Assembly (NCBI GenBank): GCA_905221615.1
Contig: CAJNDT010000310.1
Span: 87,001-151,000 of the forward strand
Direction: 5' to 3'
DNA length: 64,000 nt
From: Symbiodinium sp. CCMP2592
Lineage: Eukaryota > Sar > Dinophyceae > Suessiales > Symbiodiniaceae
Part shown: positions 10,473 to 21,600 of the stretch, piece after piece
How the letters are laid out: each line of letters starts with the position of its first letter
Numbering within the stretch: the stretch's first letter is position 1
Notes under the pieces: generated by a model
The model's input: only the letters and a program-made list of their open reading frames with translations
Databases searched by the model: none
Told to the model about the DNA's origin: nothing
Translations under genes and position numbers: made by a program

Positions 10473-11894
10473 CATCTGTGTGTCTGTGTGTCTGTGCGTC
10501 TGTGCGTCTGTGCGTCTGTGGGTGTGTGGGTGTGTGGGTGTGTGGGTGTGTGTGTGTGTGTGTGTGTTGTGTGTGTTGTGTGTGCTGGTTCGTGTTCACT
10601 TGTCTGTGTATGTATACCCACACATATATGTATGTTTGTATTCAAAGTCATGCTTATTCATTTGCTTATGAATCTGCGTTTACTTATTTGTTTAGGCACA
10701 CCTACCTAGCTGCCTGCCTACCTACCTACCTGCCGACCTGTTCCCCATGCCTACCTGCCCTGCCTGTCTGCCGATGTACATTCGTACGCATGCATGTACG
10801 TGTGCGCTATGTAGCATGATGTTCATCTTTTCTGTCTGTACATCGCCAGAAATCATGTGCGGCTACGTGGCTCGCGAGATCATGCGAAGACTAGCATGAG
10901 ATTCCTGACGACTCACACGTCCCAAACTCCAAGTAGAGTTGGCATAAAACTCCTTATCGGTACTCAACATTTCGCAATTAGCATTGCAATGCTGTCCTTC
11001 GAACCCTGAACCCTGAAATCGTTAAGCCCGCGCCATACCCCAAAACCCCAAACCCTTAAACCCTTACCCCCAAGGAAGCCTACCTGGTAGAACCCCTGAC
11101 ACAGAAAAAAACCTGCAAACATGAACGGTATGACAACACTCGAAGCTTAAACACATACTCTCATAAAAGCCCACAACATCCTCCAGTTTCGCTTCCACAA
11201 CCCTACAGAAGCCGCTGTGAAATCCTATGACGGTGACACACCCCCACAAATCCCGCAGAGCTATATACCCTTATTATCCCTTATTGAAACCACAACCACA
11301 ACACCAACACTAACAGCCATAGCCAGCGCCACGGCCACAGCAACTGCAGCAACAACAACAACAACAACAACAGTGATAATAACTACAATGACAACAACAA
11401 TAACAACGCCACCAGCAAAAAAAGCAACAATAATCACAAAGACAATAACAGCATTGCAAAATCAACAACAGCCATGACGTCAATATGCATACTAATCAGG
11501 ACATGAATACTTCGCCTGGCCAAAGGTCCTCCGCTTTACTGGTCATCCTCGGGTAGAGGATGGTATAGCCAAGGTCCAAGCCCCGGTACTGCCTGTGCTC
11601 GTGGTTTAGAAGGGTTCAGGGTTTGGGTTCCGGGGTTTAGAGAAGTCTAGTAATACTTCATACAGGGTTCTGCCAGGGCCAAGATGGATTTCAGCGCGTT
11701 TTATCAAGTTGATCGGGTAGCCGGCCCTCTGTTGTCAAGCCGTCTTTTTTCTGCCTGTGGAGGTGGAGCATCCCGACCCGACGCCCCTCATGAGGTTGCA
11801 AAGGAGCTCTTGCATGGGAGCCGGGTCACGCGGCACAGCACATGACCAACACGTTGCAAAGGATAAGGCCGGATACGAACATCTCAAAGAAGTC
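1899..11894 (-). CDS. voltage-gated cation channel, single six-TM domain with two EF-hands (multi-exon)
   Basis: Predicted plasma- or organelle-membrane channel opened by voltage and probably modulated by Ca2+. On the minus strand, motif-bearing exons come in the correct order: S1 (11837-11894), S2 (9967-10057), S3 (8773-8860), S4 (7357-7442), S5 (6979-7055), pore (6481-6562, 6361-6400, about 6164-6271), S6 end (3365-3399), linker (3165-3248), EF-hand 1 (3055-3077, 2929-2980), EF-hand 2 (2693-2777, 2130-2184) and tail (about 1899-1973). Phases agree at nearly all of these joins; the S1-S2 and pore-S6 joins are not resolved. Most donors are GC and acceptors are AG followed by G. S4 has seven charges at three-residue spacing. 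It resembles the large dinoflagellate family of EF-hand channels; the closest outside relatives would be NaChBac/EukCat-like channels. The N-terminus is not fixed and may begin at the ATG at 14133. Introns hold simple repeats and a plus-strand ORF. Confidence 0.82.
2130..2777 (-). CDS. channel exons: EF-hand 2
   Basis: Exon 2777-2693 ([20 protein letters not shown], then DDSGQ) and exon 2184-2130 ([18 protein letters not shown]) join through a GC-AG intron in phase. They complete loop D-V-D-D-S-G-Q-V-S-L-E-D, with Asp at position 12. Confidence 0.78.
2929..3077 (-). CDS. channel exons: EF-hand 1 (23-nt microexon plus next exon)
   Basis: The microexon at 3055-3077 encodes FTKLDMSG and joins through a GC-AG intron to 2980-2929 ([17 protein letters not shown]). 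Together they make a 12-residue EF loop, [12 protein letters not shown], with acidic residues at positions 1, 5 and 12. The second exon could instead end at 2887 with a GT donor, adding about 14 residues. The GA donor at 2928 gives a spacing closer to what I know of the family. Confidence 0.72.
3165..3248 (-). CDS. channel exon: post-S6 helical linker
   Basis: The exon encodes [20 protein letters not shown] followed by YTRKIKD, a charged helix that leads from S6 to the first EF-hand. The acceptor is TTTCAG followed by G. The donor is GT at 3164-3163. Confidence 0.75.
3365..3399 (-). CDS. channel exon: end of S6 (35 nt)
   Basis: The exon encodes [11 protein letters not shown], the conserved cytoplasmic end of S6 in this family. 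The acceptor is CTAAG followed by G and the donor is GC. A few S6 residues between 6164 and this exon are unaccounted for. Confidence 0.75.
3580..3702. repeat. GTAT/TATATA/GT microsatellite
   Basis: Imperfect CATGTATG units run into TATATA and then GTGTGTGT. The repeat lies in the intron before the S6-end exon. Confidence 0.85.
3870..4424 (+). CDS. hypothetical 184-aa ORF inside a channel intron
   Basis: I do not recognise this ORF. It starts with a true ATG and runs opposite to the channel gene whose 3.40-6.16 kb intron contains it. Third codon positions look GC-rich over the first 60-70 codons, unlike most spurious frames here, and the protein is a mixed globular-looking sequence with a basic C-terminus ([11 protein letters not shown]). 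No signal peptide or known motif is visible. A 135-aa minus-strand frame overlaps it. It could be a degenerate retrogene, an exon of an unrecognised plus-strand gene, or chance. Confidence 0.35.
   Translation: MTFVTKAMMSCWIFISAAAEAAKRSFKNRSRKKYSMMEYKGLLTCFGGRLDAQEGFEFLREALKDVRDTELQTVGAGCVDRPAHTKAAFFYTEQCRLATEVMRFGTLLVARTGGFEEWHHQCLDGRFRIALPPSWKLPDCAGRDRLEECGINIPFAHIPDMERMPTRRRRRVAWSGHSVVAMWN
4885..5830. repeat. large TA/CATATG/GTATGTAT array
   Basis: Nearly 1 kb of (TA)n, ATGT and CATATG units in several blocks, with short GGAT/GGGT units at about 5570-5630. It lies in the same channel intron. Open frames on both strands encode only Tyr/Ile/His-rich runs. Confidence 0.92.
6164..6271 (-). CDS. 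channel exon: selectivity filter and start of S6
   Basis: After GCTGAG the frame reads [20 protein letters not shown] and then [14 protein letters not shown], i.e. filter region, post-pore loop and first half of S6. The 3' border near 6164 is approximate because the join to the S6-end exon is not resolved. Confidence 0.75.
6361..6400 (-). CDS. channel exon: pore helix (40 nt)
   Basis: This very short exon encodes [13 protein letters not shown], the pore helix. The acceptor is GACAG followed by G. A GC donor directly follows ATGTTT, so the next exon supplies the Glu of MFE. Confidence 0.78.
6481..6562 (-). CDS. channel exon: S5-pore turret
   Basis: The exon encodes the extracellular turret ([20 protein letters not shown]) and ends in HLIFR across a GT donor. 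Phases match S5 and the next pore exon. Confidence 0.72.
6979..7055 (-). CDS. channel exon: S5 segment
   Basis: The exon encodes [20 protein letters not shown], a typical S5 after an amphipathic S4-S5 linker, ending IQCTAG. The acceptor is GTTAG followed by G and the donor is GC at 6978-6977. Confidence 0.82.
7357..7442 (-). CDS. channel exon: S4 voltage sensor
   Basis: The exon encodes [20 protein letters not shown], with R/K at every third position seven times. The acceptor is CTAG followed by G. A GC donor after 7357 leaves two bases that complete Leu with the next exon and give the usual S4-S5 linker length. Confidence 0.85.
8196..8280. repeat. 85-bp foldback
   Basis: Perfect 11-bp inverted repeats, CCAGAAAGTTG at 8196-8206 and CAACTTTCTGG at 8270-8280, enclose an AT-rich loop with TTTAGGG-like units. 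It could be a small non-autonomous element. Confidence 0.5.
8655..8693. repeat. interstitial telomere-like tract (CCCTAAA)n
   Basis: Four to five perfect CCCTAAA units, the complement of the TTTAGGG telomere type known from dinoflagellates and plants. It lies next to the S3 exon. Confidence 0.85.
8773..8860 (-). CDS. channel exon: S3 segment
   Basis: The exon encodes [16 protein letters not shown], with the conserved Asp of S3. It starts after CTCAG and ends CTTCGG before a GC donor, in phase 0 with the S4 exon. Confidence 0.78.
9967..10057 (-). CDS. channel exon: S2 segment
   Basis: The exon encodes [20 protein letters not shown], the classic S2 pattern of an aromatic/acidic charge-transfer centre (F..E...R). 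The acceptor is AG followed by G. A GC donor after 9967 gives the right phase to join S3. Confidence 0.72.
10258..10625. repeat. GT-rich microsatellite field
   Basis: (GT)n, GGGT, GGCA and CTGTGCGT units. Intron between S1 and S2. The His/Thr- or Cys/Val-rich open frames are repeat artefacts. Confidence 0.9.
11285..11470. repeat. AAC/ACA-rich triplet tract
   Basis: Imperfect (CAA)n/(ACA)n triplets. The threonine-rich plus-strand frame is a product of the repeat. Confidence 0.8.
11837..11894 (-). CDS. channel exon: S1 segment
   Basis: After an acceptor ending CAG followed by G, the frame encodes a hydrophobic S1 helix ([19 protein letters not shown]). A GT donor at 11836 is one choice and a GA donor slightly downstream is another, so the 3' border is uncertain. 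The S1-S2 loop exon was not found. Confidence 0.6.
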
Positions 11895-13180
11895 CTGGCG
11901 AGCTGGCTTAGGGCAGGTGACTGCATCAGCTCTCGAGATGCTACTTAAGGCTTCCGCATGTCCTGCACTCTCGTAACCGATCCGCGTGACAAGCAGCGCC
12001 ATGGGAAGGGGGAAGCTCAAAATGCATGTTTTCGGACACTGGCAAGTTCCGTCGTGAATCAGGGTGGCCGCAGCCTCACAGACTGAGATTCTCTAAGCTG
12101 GCAGCTCACTGTTAGTAGCCAAGCCCGAATGCCGAAACCCTTAACCCGTTAAAGCCCTAAAACTCAGGAGCCCGAAGCCCCCTAGAATCCCTTGAAGCAG
12201 CAAGGGGTCCGTCTCAAGAATCTGCTTCGTTCTGTTGCGGACTCTCTCGGCCCAGCTGCGGCATGACAGCTGGCCACCTGCAGAAAGTGTCGCAACCACA
12301 AAAAGAACGAGAACAAAGCAACCACCGCCACTACCACCGCCATTGCAACAACATCCGAGGCCTTCGATGCTGACTGCGGTGTGAGACTCGTCCTCCTCCT
12401 TCAGGGTGCTCGGGTCAAGACGCAGGGCTCTGCCACAGAAAAGGTTGAGTTGCGGAATCATCAACAGCCCGCGCTTCGCATGCTTGTCATCAACTCTTAC
12501 GGAACTCCTGTGGGAAGGATTCATCAATCGTCATATGCATCATCTACCATGATCGTGCGAAGCATCATGATGGACCACATACTCCAGCTTTGTCCACACA
12601 GGTACCACTCCCCAGAAATACCTTAATAGGAGCTCAAATATCTAAACGCGGCTGCTCCTCCAGTGAGACATCTCAATCGTTCAGTGGGGGAAGGTTCGGT
12701 CAAGGACTGCTCTATCGCCCTATCGCACCAAAAAACGTCCTCGCTCTCGTTCAGCGCCTCTTGGAACATCGCCTCCATTTCCTGCTCTCTCAGACCCTGC
12801 GTGGCCTAGAGGTCCCTACTTGCCCCAAAGATCGACCCTCTGTAAGCAGAGCAGATCCTGTTTCGTACGAAATGCAGGTACCAGTACAACATGGCGGCCG
12901 GGTCACTAGAAAAGGAAGGGTCACTAGAAAAGGTGCATGCCTCGGGCGACTTGTCGAAGAACAGGGTCCGGCGTCCTCTGCCTGCAGCGTCTTTGAACAA
13001 CCGAACTTGGAACAACGAAGTTGAGGGCTGGAGGCTCTCCCGGCTGCCCTCTACACATCACCCAACCTGCGAAAGCTTCTTCTTACCTGGATCCCTGCAA
13101 GGGTAGTACTACAGTATAGCGCATAGCTCGCATGACGTACGAAAGAGGCGTCGGTTCGCATCTCGATCCCCATGCCTGCA
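11895..13180. other. region upstream of the S1 exon
   Basis: No exon could be supported. Contains a tandem GGTCACTAGAAAAGGAA unit repeated twice near 12899-12933 and short C-rich and AAC-like tracts. Part of the channel N-terminus may lie here in unrecognised exons. Confidence 0.4.
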
Positions 13181-13620
13181 TTGAATCCATTTCGGGCTTC
13201 GGTCTCTTTGACGCCGTCTTCGGTGGATCTTGAGGATCGGAGTGAAGACCTCTGGCTGTCCTCAGAGAATGCTCGGACACGAAATGCAATCAACGAGTGT
13301 CGTCTCTGGTGTCTGGGGAATCAGAGGACCGTATGGGATGTCAGAGACAGGTAACACAGACCTTCCAATGCATGTTAAAGGTGACTACGCTGCTACTGAC
13401 CTACAGCACGCCCGATTTCACGTTCCTTCCCTGTCGACATGATATTCCAACGCTGCAGCTCTTGAACAAATTCCTTGTGTGAGGGCTGTTTCTGATCTCA
13501 GTGCATCCTTGCCCTCAAGTACTTTCAAGAAGCTTAGCCGACTGAAGTCTTGGTTCACGTCGAGGGACATGTGAACGACGACTGGGTGGAAGTGCCTGAG
13601 GTTCGTCCGATTCGGGATCC
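13180..13620 (-). CDS. possible N-terminal channel exons
   Basis: Two minus-strand segments (about 13290-13180 and 13620-13480) have codon use like the recognised exons and encode charged, Ser-rich sequence (for example RAFSEDSQRSSLRSSRSTED). Position and direction fit the cytoplasmic N-terminus of the channel, but there is no family motif. Confidence 0.3.
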
Positions 13621-13839
13621 GACCTCGTGCAGAAGCTGGGTTTGAGCAAGGTATCAATGGGCAGCCACTGCATCTGGGTCAAGTTCTCCCGAAGCCTTCA
13701 CCACCACTAGGTAGCCACTAGACGGCAGTGCCGAGGTACAGCTTCGCATGTTTTCGAGGGCTACCCCTCAATGCCCTGTCACGATACAATTCTCGTGTGT
13801 GAGTTTTTCGTAGTACTGACATTCTCAGAAGTTGCCGCA

Positions 13840-14133
13840 ACCGCACATGCTCCGACAGCCAAGTGGCCTCTCGTTTCTGGAATCTGCAAAAGACGTTCGA
13901 CGTGAGGAGCGAGGCTGCGCAGCCTTGTCAACCAATGTCAGCTTGTTACCACAGGCCGTGCCCATTGCAGGTCCAAGTAGGGGGGATGGGTGTCCAGCTG
14001 CTGCCCAAGCCGCGAAGCTCGCCCTTCTCGGCTTCAGCCGGATGGGCTCCGACATCCGACCGCTGGGGCGCGGCGCTTCGGAGCGCGGCATCTCCGGCAT
14101 CTGCAGCCGCGGCTCTGATTGGCGATTCCGCAT
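13840..14133 (-). CDS. possible first coding exon of the channel
   Basis: An open frame begins at a true ATG (14133) and encodes a basic, disordered sequence with repeated RRxSF-type sites (PRRASFAAW, SRRTSFADS) that could be kinase targets. It is markedly GC-rich and co-directional with the channel, 2 kb upstream of S1. Such N-termini are common in dinoflagellate channels; linkage here is inference only. Confidence 0.35.
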
Positions 14134-16909
14134 CGCAGTCTCGTGTGGCAGCGAGATTTTTGCCTGGCGCGGGTCAGAACTCTAGCATCTCTTCGTAGTA
14201 TTATGACAAGTATTGTCAGAGTACAGCAGACTGGTATTGTGATTGTATCTCTCTATAGGACCAAAACCACCGAGACTGGAGACTCTTTATTTGTCGGTGC
14301 CTGCTCTTCCTCCACCTCCTGCACCGCGATTCTGGGAGAATCTTCAACTCGGCTCTCAACACCTGGGTTTAAGGATTTAGGGGATAGGGGCTTTGGGATT
14401 TGGGGTTTAGGGTCGATTGCGATCAGTCAGTTGATCCAGAACCTATTGCATATCTGAGTCCGAAGCCGAAGCTGCGGCGGCTTGCATGATTCATCCACAT
14501 CTTCGACCGCCGAGCACATCCTCGACAGAATTAAGTCTCGAGGTCAGCAAAATTGGGACATGTGGGCTTCTGCAGTGGATCTTGCTTTGGGATGCTTACG
14601 GTCAGGATGCAACTATTGAGGAAAATGTGCAGTAGGGTTCTATACACGGGTACCGATTCACTGAAATTTCCATATCAGGCAAGCTCATGCAGTTCAAAAC
14701 CCTGCGATCATGCCATTGCATGGACACCGAGCTCACGACTGACTTCGTGAAGGTCGCTCTCGTACTGCTCCTCTCGAAAGAGATGTTTTCAATTTTCCGG
14801 GCTGATGGGGTGTCCTTACGGGCTGAATACCCGAGCCCCCAGGTTACCTTGGATTATGGTAGAGTTGTACAAACACCGGAAGGTTAACACTGCTTGCGCA
14901 CTGCTGATGGATTAATTTAAAATGCATCGCCATGGGTCTTCGACTCCGATGATGCCAGCAAGCAGATTCCTTACACAAATCATGAGCTATCTTCTCAGGG
15001 TAGGCTCGCCCGGAACGATACAAGAACCCCAAAAAAACCACAGGAAGCAGGAACCCTCAGCAAAAAAAATGTTCACTGCAAGCCTCCACCGATCGCAGGA
15101 GCGCCTTGAAGCATTCTCCTCCATCCATGGCGTCAATCTTTCTGATGCTTCTCCAGCATCAAAGGTGCTCTATTCACTCTTTTGGAGCCACAGCGCGGTT
15201 TTCTGGGTGTGATTAGCGGGTATCTTGCAATGCCAGACGCATGCGCCGACGCTCTGGTGTATGACTGGGGCTCCTGTGACTCTTGTTGCCACAGCCATAC
15301 AGTACCTTCTTAAACCTCGAGGGTGCCAGGTCTCGGTGACTTCTGCGGCTGCCACAGGCTGTAGACTATGGCTACTGCGATCTTTGATGTCACAGCTATG
15401 TCTACACGGTTGTAAGTCACTGTAAGTAACATCAAGGAACTGTTGGCAAAGCTCGGTAGCACTAGCTAGTAGACCTGTGGTGCTTCCGTTACTGTGGGGG
15501 GATGCTGCGACGAAGGCCGTTGTTGGTGTCAAGTGCTATCAGAAAGACTATGCTGAATCTGCAGCCATGCAGGAGGTTGAACTGCAGGTAGCTGAATCCA
15601 AACCCTTATGCGGCTTTTCTGTGGAAGTCACCTCTAGTGCACAGACATCGAGGTGAACGGACACGAGAGCCGATGAACCATACATGAGCCAAACAAAGCT
15701 CAGTCTTGAGGCTACATATGTAGCAACGGTCATGAGTCGCGAGTCATGGCACTCCTAATAACGAGCCATGTGGGCATGATAACAGCATAATTAGATTTTG
15801 CACAAGCGGGCATCATCGCAGCGCACATGGTGCTAAAGGCCATCATCTATCAGAATCCATGATCAGTATCGTTGAACTCTACTAGAAAACGGCCACTGGA
15901 GTCAGCTTGCTCGGGAACAGACGACGGCCGCAAAAACGGATTACAGGATCAGAATGATCCATTAAGTCATATTTTCTGCTGCTGCGCAGGATGAAATCAG
16001 CGTCAGAGCAGGCTGAGAATGAGCTGGAGCTTCGCGCACACTGCTTATGGTGAAGCACAACTGGAAGACAAACTGGGATCACCGTTAGCACCATCATCAA
16101 GACAATAACATTTGTTACAAGAGGGAAGTAACACAGCAATTGCGATCAGTCGTGATGCTGAGATATGTAGCCATGTACGATATCATTCACAATTGCTGTG
16201 ATTTACGCCGTGGGCTTGACCATGACATACGACATTCAGTCTGCAACGACAGCAATAGCTGTTAAGATTTCTAGCCGATGATCCATGTAAGATACCTCAC
16301 AGCCCTCTCCGCTTTTCACAGGCAAACACCGCCTCTCTGGCCCAACGTTTCGCTGGAGTCAACGGGCTCTAGGGCCTCATGAAACTCCATTTCGTCGCTG
16401 CCAAGGCGTTGGATCTGGGCCTGGCACCGTGCTCGTAAACAGCACATAGCAGCCGAGCAGTAGCAACCACCACAGAAGCGACTAGATGCCAGTAGCTGCA
16501 AGAGCAGGAGAAGTAGAAGACACGACGAGGGGATTGTACCATAGTGACAAATCACCACAAGAAACTGCACAGCCACCAAAAACAAATCACAGGAGAATGC
16601 CGACTCGTGCTCCCAAATAGCCGATCTGCAGCATATATTGCGCTGTAGTCGGTTTCTCAAACTACATCGGAGTTCCTCCTCTCCCCTCGCCCTCGACTTG
16701 CTCTGGCCATCCTATAGCAGCTACTTATAGTGTTTGCTAGTTGCGAGCATCGCTGTGATTACGATTGCTGCCCAACCCGCCTCTGGGACGAAGCGCCTCG
16801 ACCTGAAATTCCGGTGCTCCAGATCCGGCGGCCGGCGGGGGGGCGGAGCCGCGGAGAAATGAGGGGAGCTGGTACCTGGGACGGAATTTGCTTTCTGCTG
16901 CCCCTAAAT

Positions 16910-17260
16910 CCTACAAACCCAAATACCCTAATCCCCTAAACCCAGGTCTAGTCAAATAGTGGAGCCATCAGCCCTAAACCCTCTAAACCCAAACCCTGAA
17001 CCTTAAACCCTAAACCCCTACAAACCCCAAACCTTAAACCCTGAACCCCTACAAACCCTACGCTAAAGCGACTCAGCTTGGCGACTTTTTGGTGGCTCGA
17101 GGCTCAAGGGGGCTTCGTCCGGGATGCTCGCGTCCATCCGGCTAAAACCTGTGCTTTAGGGGTACGGCTTTAGGGCTCAAAGCTTCAGGGCTTAGGGTTT
17201 TAGGGTTGAGGGTTTAGGGCCGTTGGGCTTAGGGGTTTTGGGTTTTGGAATTCAGCATTT
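16910..17260. repeat. degenerate telomere-like tracts
   Basis: Many copies of CCCTAAA, CCCTGAACC and, in the second half, TTTAGGG/TTCAGGG variants, so the orientation flips at about 17150. Confidence 0.75.
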
Positions 17261-17904
17261 AGGTGCTTCTTAGAGGTCTGCTGTTGATCGCCTCGTTTCG
17301 TTGATCTCGGGCTTCGGGTTGAGATCTCAGGTGAAAGCTTCAGTGTTTGCTGGTGCTGGGTGATTTGTGATTGGTGATTTGGACTCACGGTGTGTAAAAC
17401 AACAACTTGAATATGATTTGATAATTACTACCATCGACTCGCAGGTGTGCCGCCCACTTGACGGCAGGTGCCCAGCGCTTTGCCCGGTCTGCCAGCAAAT
17501 AAACCAAGTGGAGCAGCCAAAGACCATTGAGCCAAACACTTGCACCCAACTATCAACATATATCAGAATTTGGCGAGCCTCTGGCAGCCTGCCTGATACA
17601 AAATACACAGGCCTCCACAAAGTACGGCAGCGCGCATGTCAAGGGCTCCGACTTTCCCTGGCTCAACCCTTGGAATCGCCTATACTATGTGGATTGATCT
17701 GACCCTGCCGAATTTCCTCTTTGCGGCGGAGTAGCTGTGCGTGAGGCTGAGCCGCAGCCGGTCTGGCAATGAATTTGACTAGTAGCACTAGTATTATTAG
17801 CTACGGATCATCCATATTCCCGCCAACCAGCATTGGAAGCATCCTGGTCGGCGTTGCTAAGATTAGTCGGTTTGTCTTCCCATGTCTTCCCCGCATCCAT
17901 TTGA

Positions 17905-17939
17905 GTAGTAGTCGTCGTTGTAGTTGTTGTAATAGTAGC

Positions 17940-18017
<78 letters not shown>

Positions 18018-18060
18018 GAGCAGCAGTAGGAGCAGGAGCAGCAGCAGCAGCAGGAGCAGC

Positions 18061-18124
<64 letters not shown>

Positions 18125-18167
18125 ATAGTAGTAATAGCAGCAGCAGCAGTATTAGCAGTAGTAGCAG
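17905..18167. repeat. (AGT)n/(AGC)n triplet array
   Basis: Long TAG/AGT triplets with an AGC/AGG island at about 18015-18060. Polyleucine and polythreonine frames on the minus strand are artefacts of it. Confidence 0.95.
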
Positions 18168-18332
18168 TAGAAAAGCATGCTTGTATGTTCGCCCTTGTTC
18201 GCCTCCAACAGCATCGAACCACTGCGACCCTGAGCGCGACAGTTTCGTCGCAGGGGCATTGGCAGCGCCGTGAGCCTCAGCGTAGTCGTGGGTGCCAACA
18301 TGCTGCAGGCTGTATCCTGGATTAAACACAAA

Positions 18333-18605
18333 CATGGCATACATGGCATACATGACATGGCATGGCATGCACGACATACATTACATTAATCCTCATACAT
18401 CACATGCAGTACATGCAATGCATACATTACTTACATTACAGACCGTAGACACTACATACACTACATACATTACATACACTACATACAGTACATAAATGCA
18501 TACATTACATAAAATACTGCACCATACAGCACAATAAAATACGCTGCACTACAATGCAGTCTGCTTTGCTACAATACACTGCACTGCAGTACATACACTA
18601 CACTA
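18333..18605. repeat. CATACATT/CATGGCAT minisatellite
   Basis: Short imperfect units such as ACATGGCAT, TACATTACATA and ACTACATACA arrayed over about 270 bp. Confidence 0.8.
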
Positions 18606-21600
18606 GAGTGCCAGACGGTACTAGTACAGCACAGTTTCTAGGATCCCCGACAGGTGGGCTCTCCAGCTGATGCAGTCGTAAGCGAACTTCGAGGGCTGCA
18701 GAGGCATCTGTCGAATCGATCGGAACCTGAACAAAAAAGCTTAGGGCTAAGGCTGGGGGCTTTTTGGGGCTTTAAGGGTTGGGCTTTTCTTTGGGGTTCT
18801 GTTAGGGCTGTTGGGGTTTAGTCTTATGGCCTGGTGGACTTAAACTTTAGATGTTCGTTCGGGGCTTTTGCTGTGGACTCTAGGGGCTTAGGCTTGAGGA
18901 TTTCCGGTCGCTCAAAGTTCAAAGAAAGTGAATACATGCCTGGCTATCCGGTAATAAGCAAACTCTTAGTTGTGATACTGCTAGCGGAGTAGTGGAGGAC
19001 AAATATTAACAACTCTTATTCTCCTCACTCCGCGGCCTTGCCGACCCTCCGCAAAGGCAGCAGCCCCTCAAAGCGCCATCCGGGAGCCTCAGGGTTGCGA
19101 CTTGGCGTCTTTGGGGAATGGCCGGGCTTGCAGGCTTTACAGTGAGGCTGCCAGGCTTGCAAGAGATTGGGACTATGGGTTGGTTTTCGTGTTTCGAGTG
19201 GATCAGGCTGCAGAGCTTGTTGTGAAACTTCCGAAGTGAACGTACATAGGTTGAAAGGGACCTTGAGCAAGCGGGTCACTTCCCCATCACATGCAAGGCA
19301 GTTTTCTGATGACAACAACTCCTCTCAAGGGACATTAGCAGTCGAGTCCCTGAACCCTAATGGAGTTTGCTACTGCAGGGCCCCGCGGAGAAGGCTTCAT
19401 CGCACTTCCAAGCCCAGAACACGAAAGTCTGGAACCTCAGCCCACTGCAGTCACTGGAGCCTCCAAGAGCTGATCCAGAGCATACGCAGCCACGCCGACT
19501 GGTAGGCTGGCCCCGTGTTGGCCTGAAGTACACGGTGGGCAGGTTGTCTACTATGCTTATTAGGGACGTCAGTAGATGGAGTGGGGCTTTCGGTATTTCT
19601 GGGGACCGAAAAGGGGGATAGGATTACCAGTTCCTCCGACCCCTTTCTCAGAGTATGGCTCGGAGGGCTTTGCCTCGGGCTTGCGGCTTGCTCCTAGCAT
19701 CCTCGAGCTTTCGGCATGGAAACCAGCTGCAGCATCATGCTGCAATGTAGGTTAGTCGTCAAGAAAGATCGCCCAACTCCCAAAATCGCCATTGTCGGAT
19801 CGGTCGTGCTTGGGTACGACTGCACTAACAAATCTCCGCCTGAGCAACATAACACAGATTAAGGTTCCAACGTCCAAACCCTACTGACACTCCACCAGGT
19901 GGCTCACAGCTAATCTCAGCGTCATTTTGGGGATGGAGTCCAGCAGCAGGTGGCAGGTGCTGTTCCACCTAGGCGAGAGGCTCCAGATGTTGTAGCTTTA
20001 CTGGAGGTGCTGACCACATCAGCAAGTAGTAGTATGACCACAGCTACCAACAATAATGAGGAGAATGTTCTATGAGCTTGCATCTCTCATCGTACCGTGA
20101 AACCCGTGTACAGTACCAGAAACCGCAATGCAAAAGCTAAGACCACAAGCACCGCATGCAGATTATACTTTTAATTTGGTCATTTCGTCATTTCCCCACT
20201 CCTCTCCGCGAAAGTAACACCGGAGATGGTTATGCCCGCGAAACTCCAAACCTCAGGCCAAACCAGCACCAACATCAAAGGAGCACTTGAAGCTTTTACA
20301 ATAGCAATAACTTCCTTCGTCAGAACCACTTCTCCAGGACCTGTGCCAGTACAGCATGACATGCACGAGATGCATCGTTCAGCCAACAAAGCCTACGGCG
20401 CGAATTGCAGCGGGCATGTGCCTGCACGCTGACATCATCACGAATCCCTTCGAGCCCGTGTGACAACATCCTGTCTTTACTATGGCTATATATCTCAGCG
20501 CTGAAAGAACAGTGCCCTAAGAACCTCTGCCAAGACACACTGCATCCACGAACATCGGCTGATAGCCGCCTCGAGGACCTGAGTACAATCTACTGAAAGC
20601 GCTGAGATCCAGGACACAAGGCACCTCAAGAGACTGTCATGTGAAGCCAAATATCCTGAAGCTTAGCCCCCCACTGCTGATGCACACCTGGGAAATAAGC
20701 TCCGTCTTCTGCGCTTTCGGAAAAAGGTAGCCTGAATTGCCGGTGGATTAACTCTAGGAGTCTATTCGATCAACAGCATGGGCCCAGGCACGTGACATAC
20801 ACCCTGAGCCTCCAAGCCCTACCCCATGTAAGTCCAGAGCTCTACACCCTCCCAGCACGACCCGTAGATCCTAAATCCTTTACCCTCTGAAACGGGGTCA
20901 TAAACCTAGTTGACCTCAGATTAGCCCCGGTGTCCGTATCCGGTCTCCCGGGATGTGGCTGTCCGACAAGACATAACAGCAGTCATGAGTCATTCGACAG
21001 CTGCAATATAGGTACATGACCCAAGCCGTCGCTCATTACCAAAGACGAAAACACGCTGCTTCCACTCAACCTACTCCTGTTCATAAAGAAGTATATGAAG
21101 ACAGTGACAGCAGCACGCCTCGTTCTAGCTTCTCTGCGCGCTGGTCCATGGGGACCTTTGCACGCCACAGCGCGTAGATCCTCCGGGTGTGGGAGGGAGT
21201 CGGTCTCTCGGAAGTCCACGGCATGTGTTCGCCAGGCACGTCAACTTCATCCGACAAGCTACCAATTCCTGAATCCCGGAAAAAACATGCAAAAATTTAA
21301 TACAACCCTGTCAGTTGAAGTTTTTCCTGGCCAAGCCGTCCTCTCTGGATGCTTCCGCAGCACCTCCCCGATTTCGGGCCGCAGGTTCATGGTGCTGATC
21401 ATGTGCTCACCCAGGGCCAGGGGACTCGCTGCTGTAGCCAGGCCTTGGCTCGACTCATGCGAATGTCACAAAGGGGAGCCCCCTTTCGGTACAGAGCGGG
21501 CCACCCCAGAAGTAAGGTTGTAGAACCGACCATGCAGTCTGAGTCAGGGTTCAGAGTCTTTCATGGAGTCGATTGAAAGCTTGCAAGCTGGATTATAGAG

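Noticed and set aside
17808-18377. Poly-Leu and poly-Thr ORFs
   Set aside because: Products of the AGT triplet array; same for the poly-Ser/Val/Tyr frames at 29.2-29.8 and 32.5-33.3 kb.
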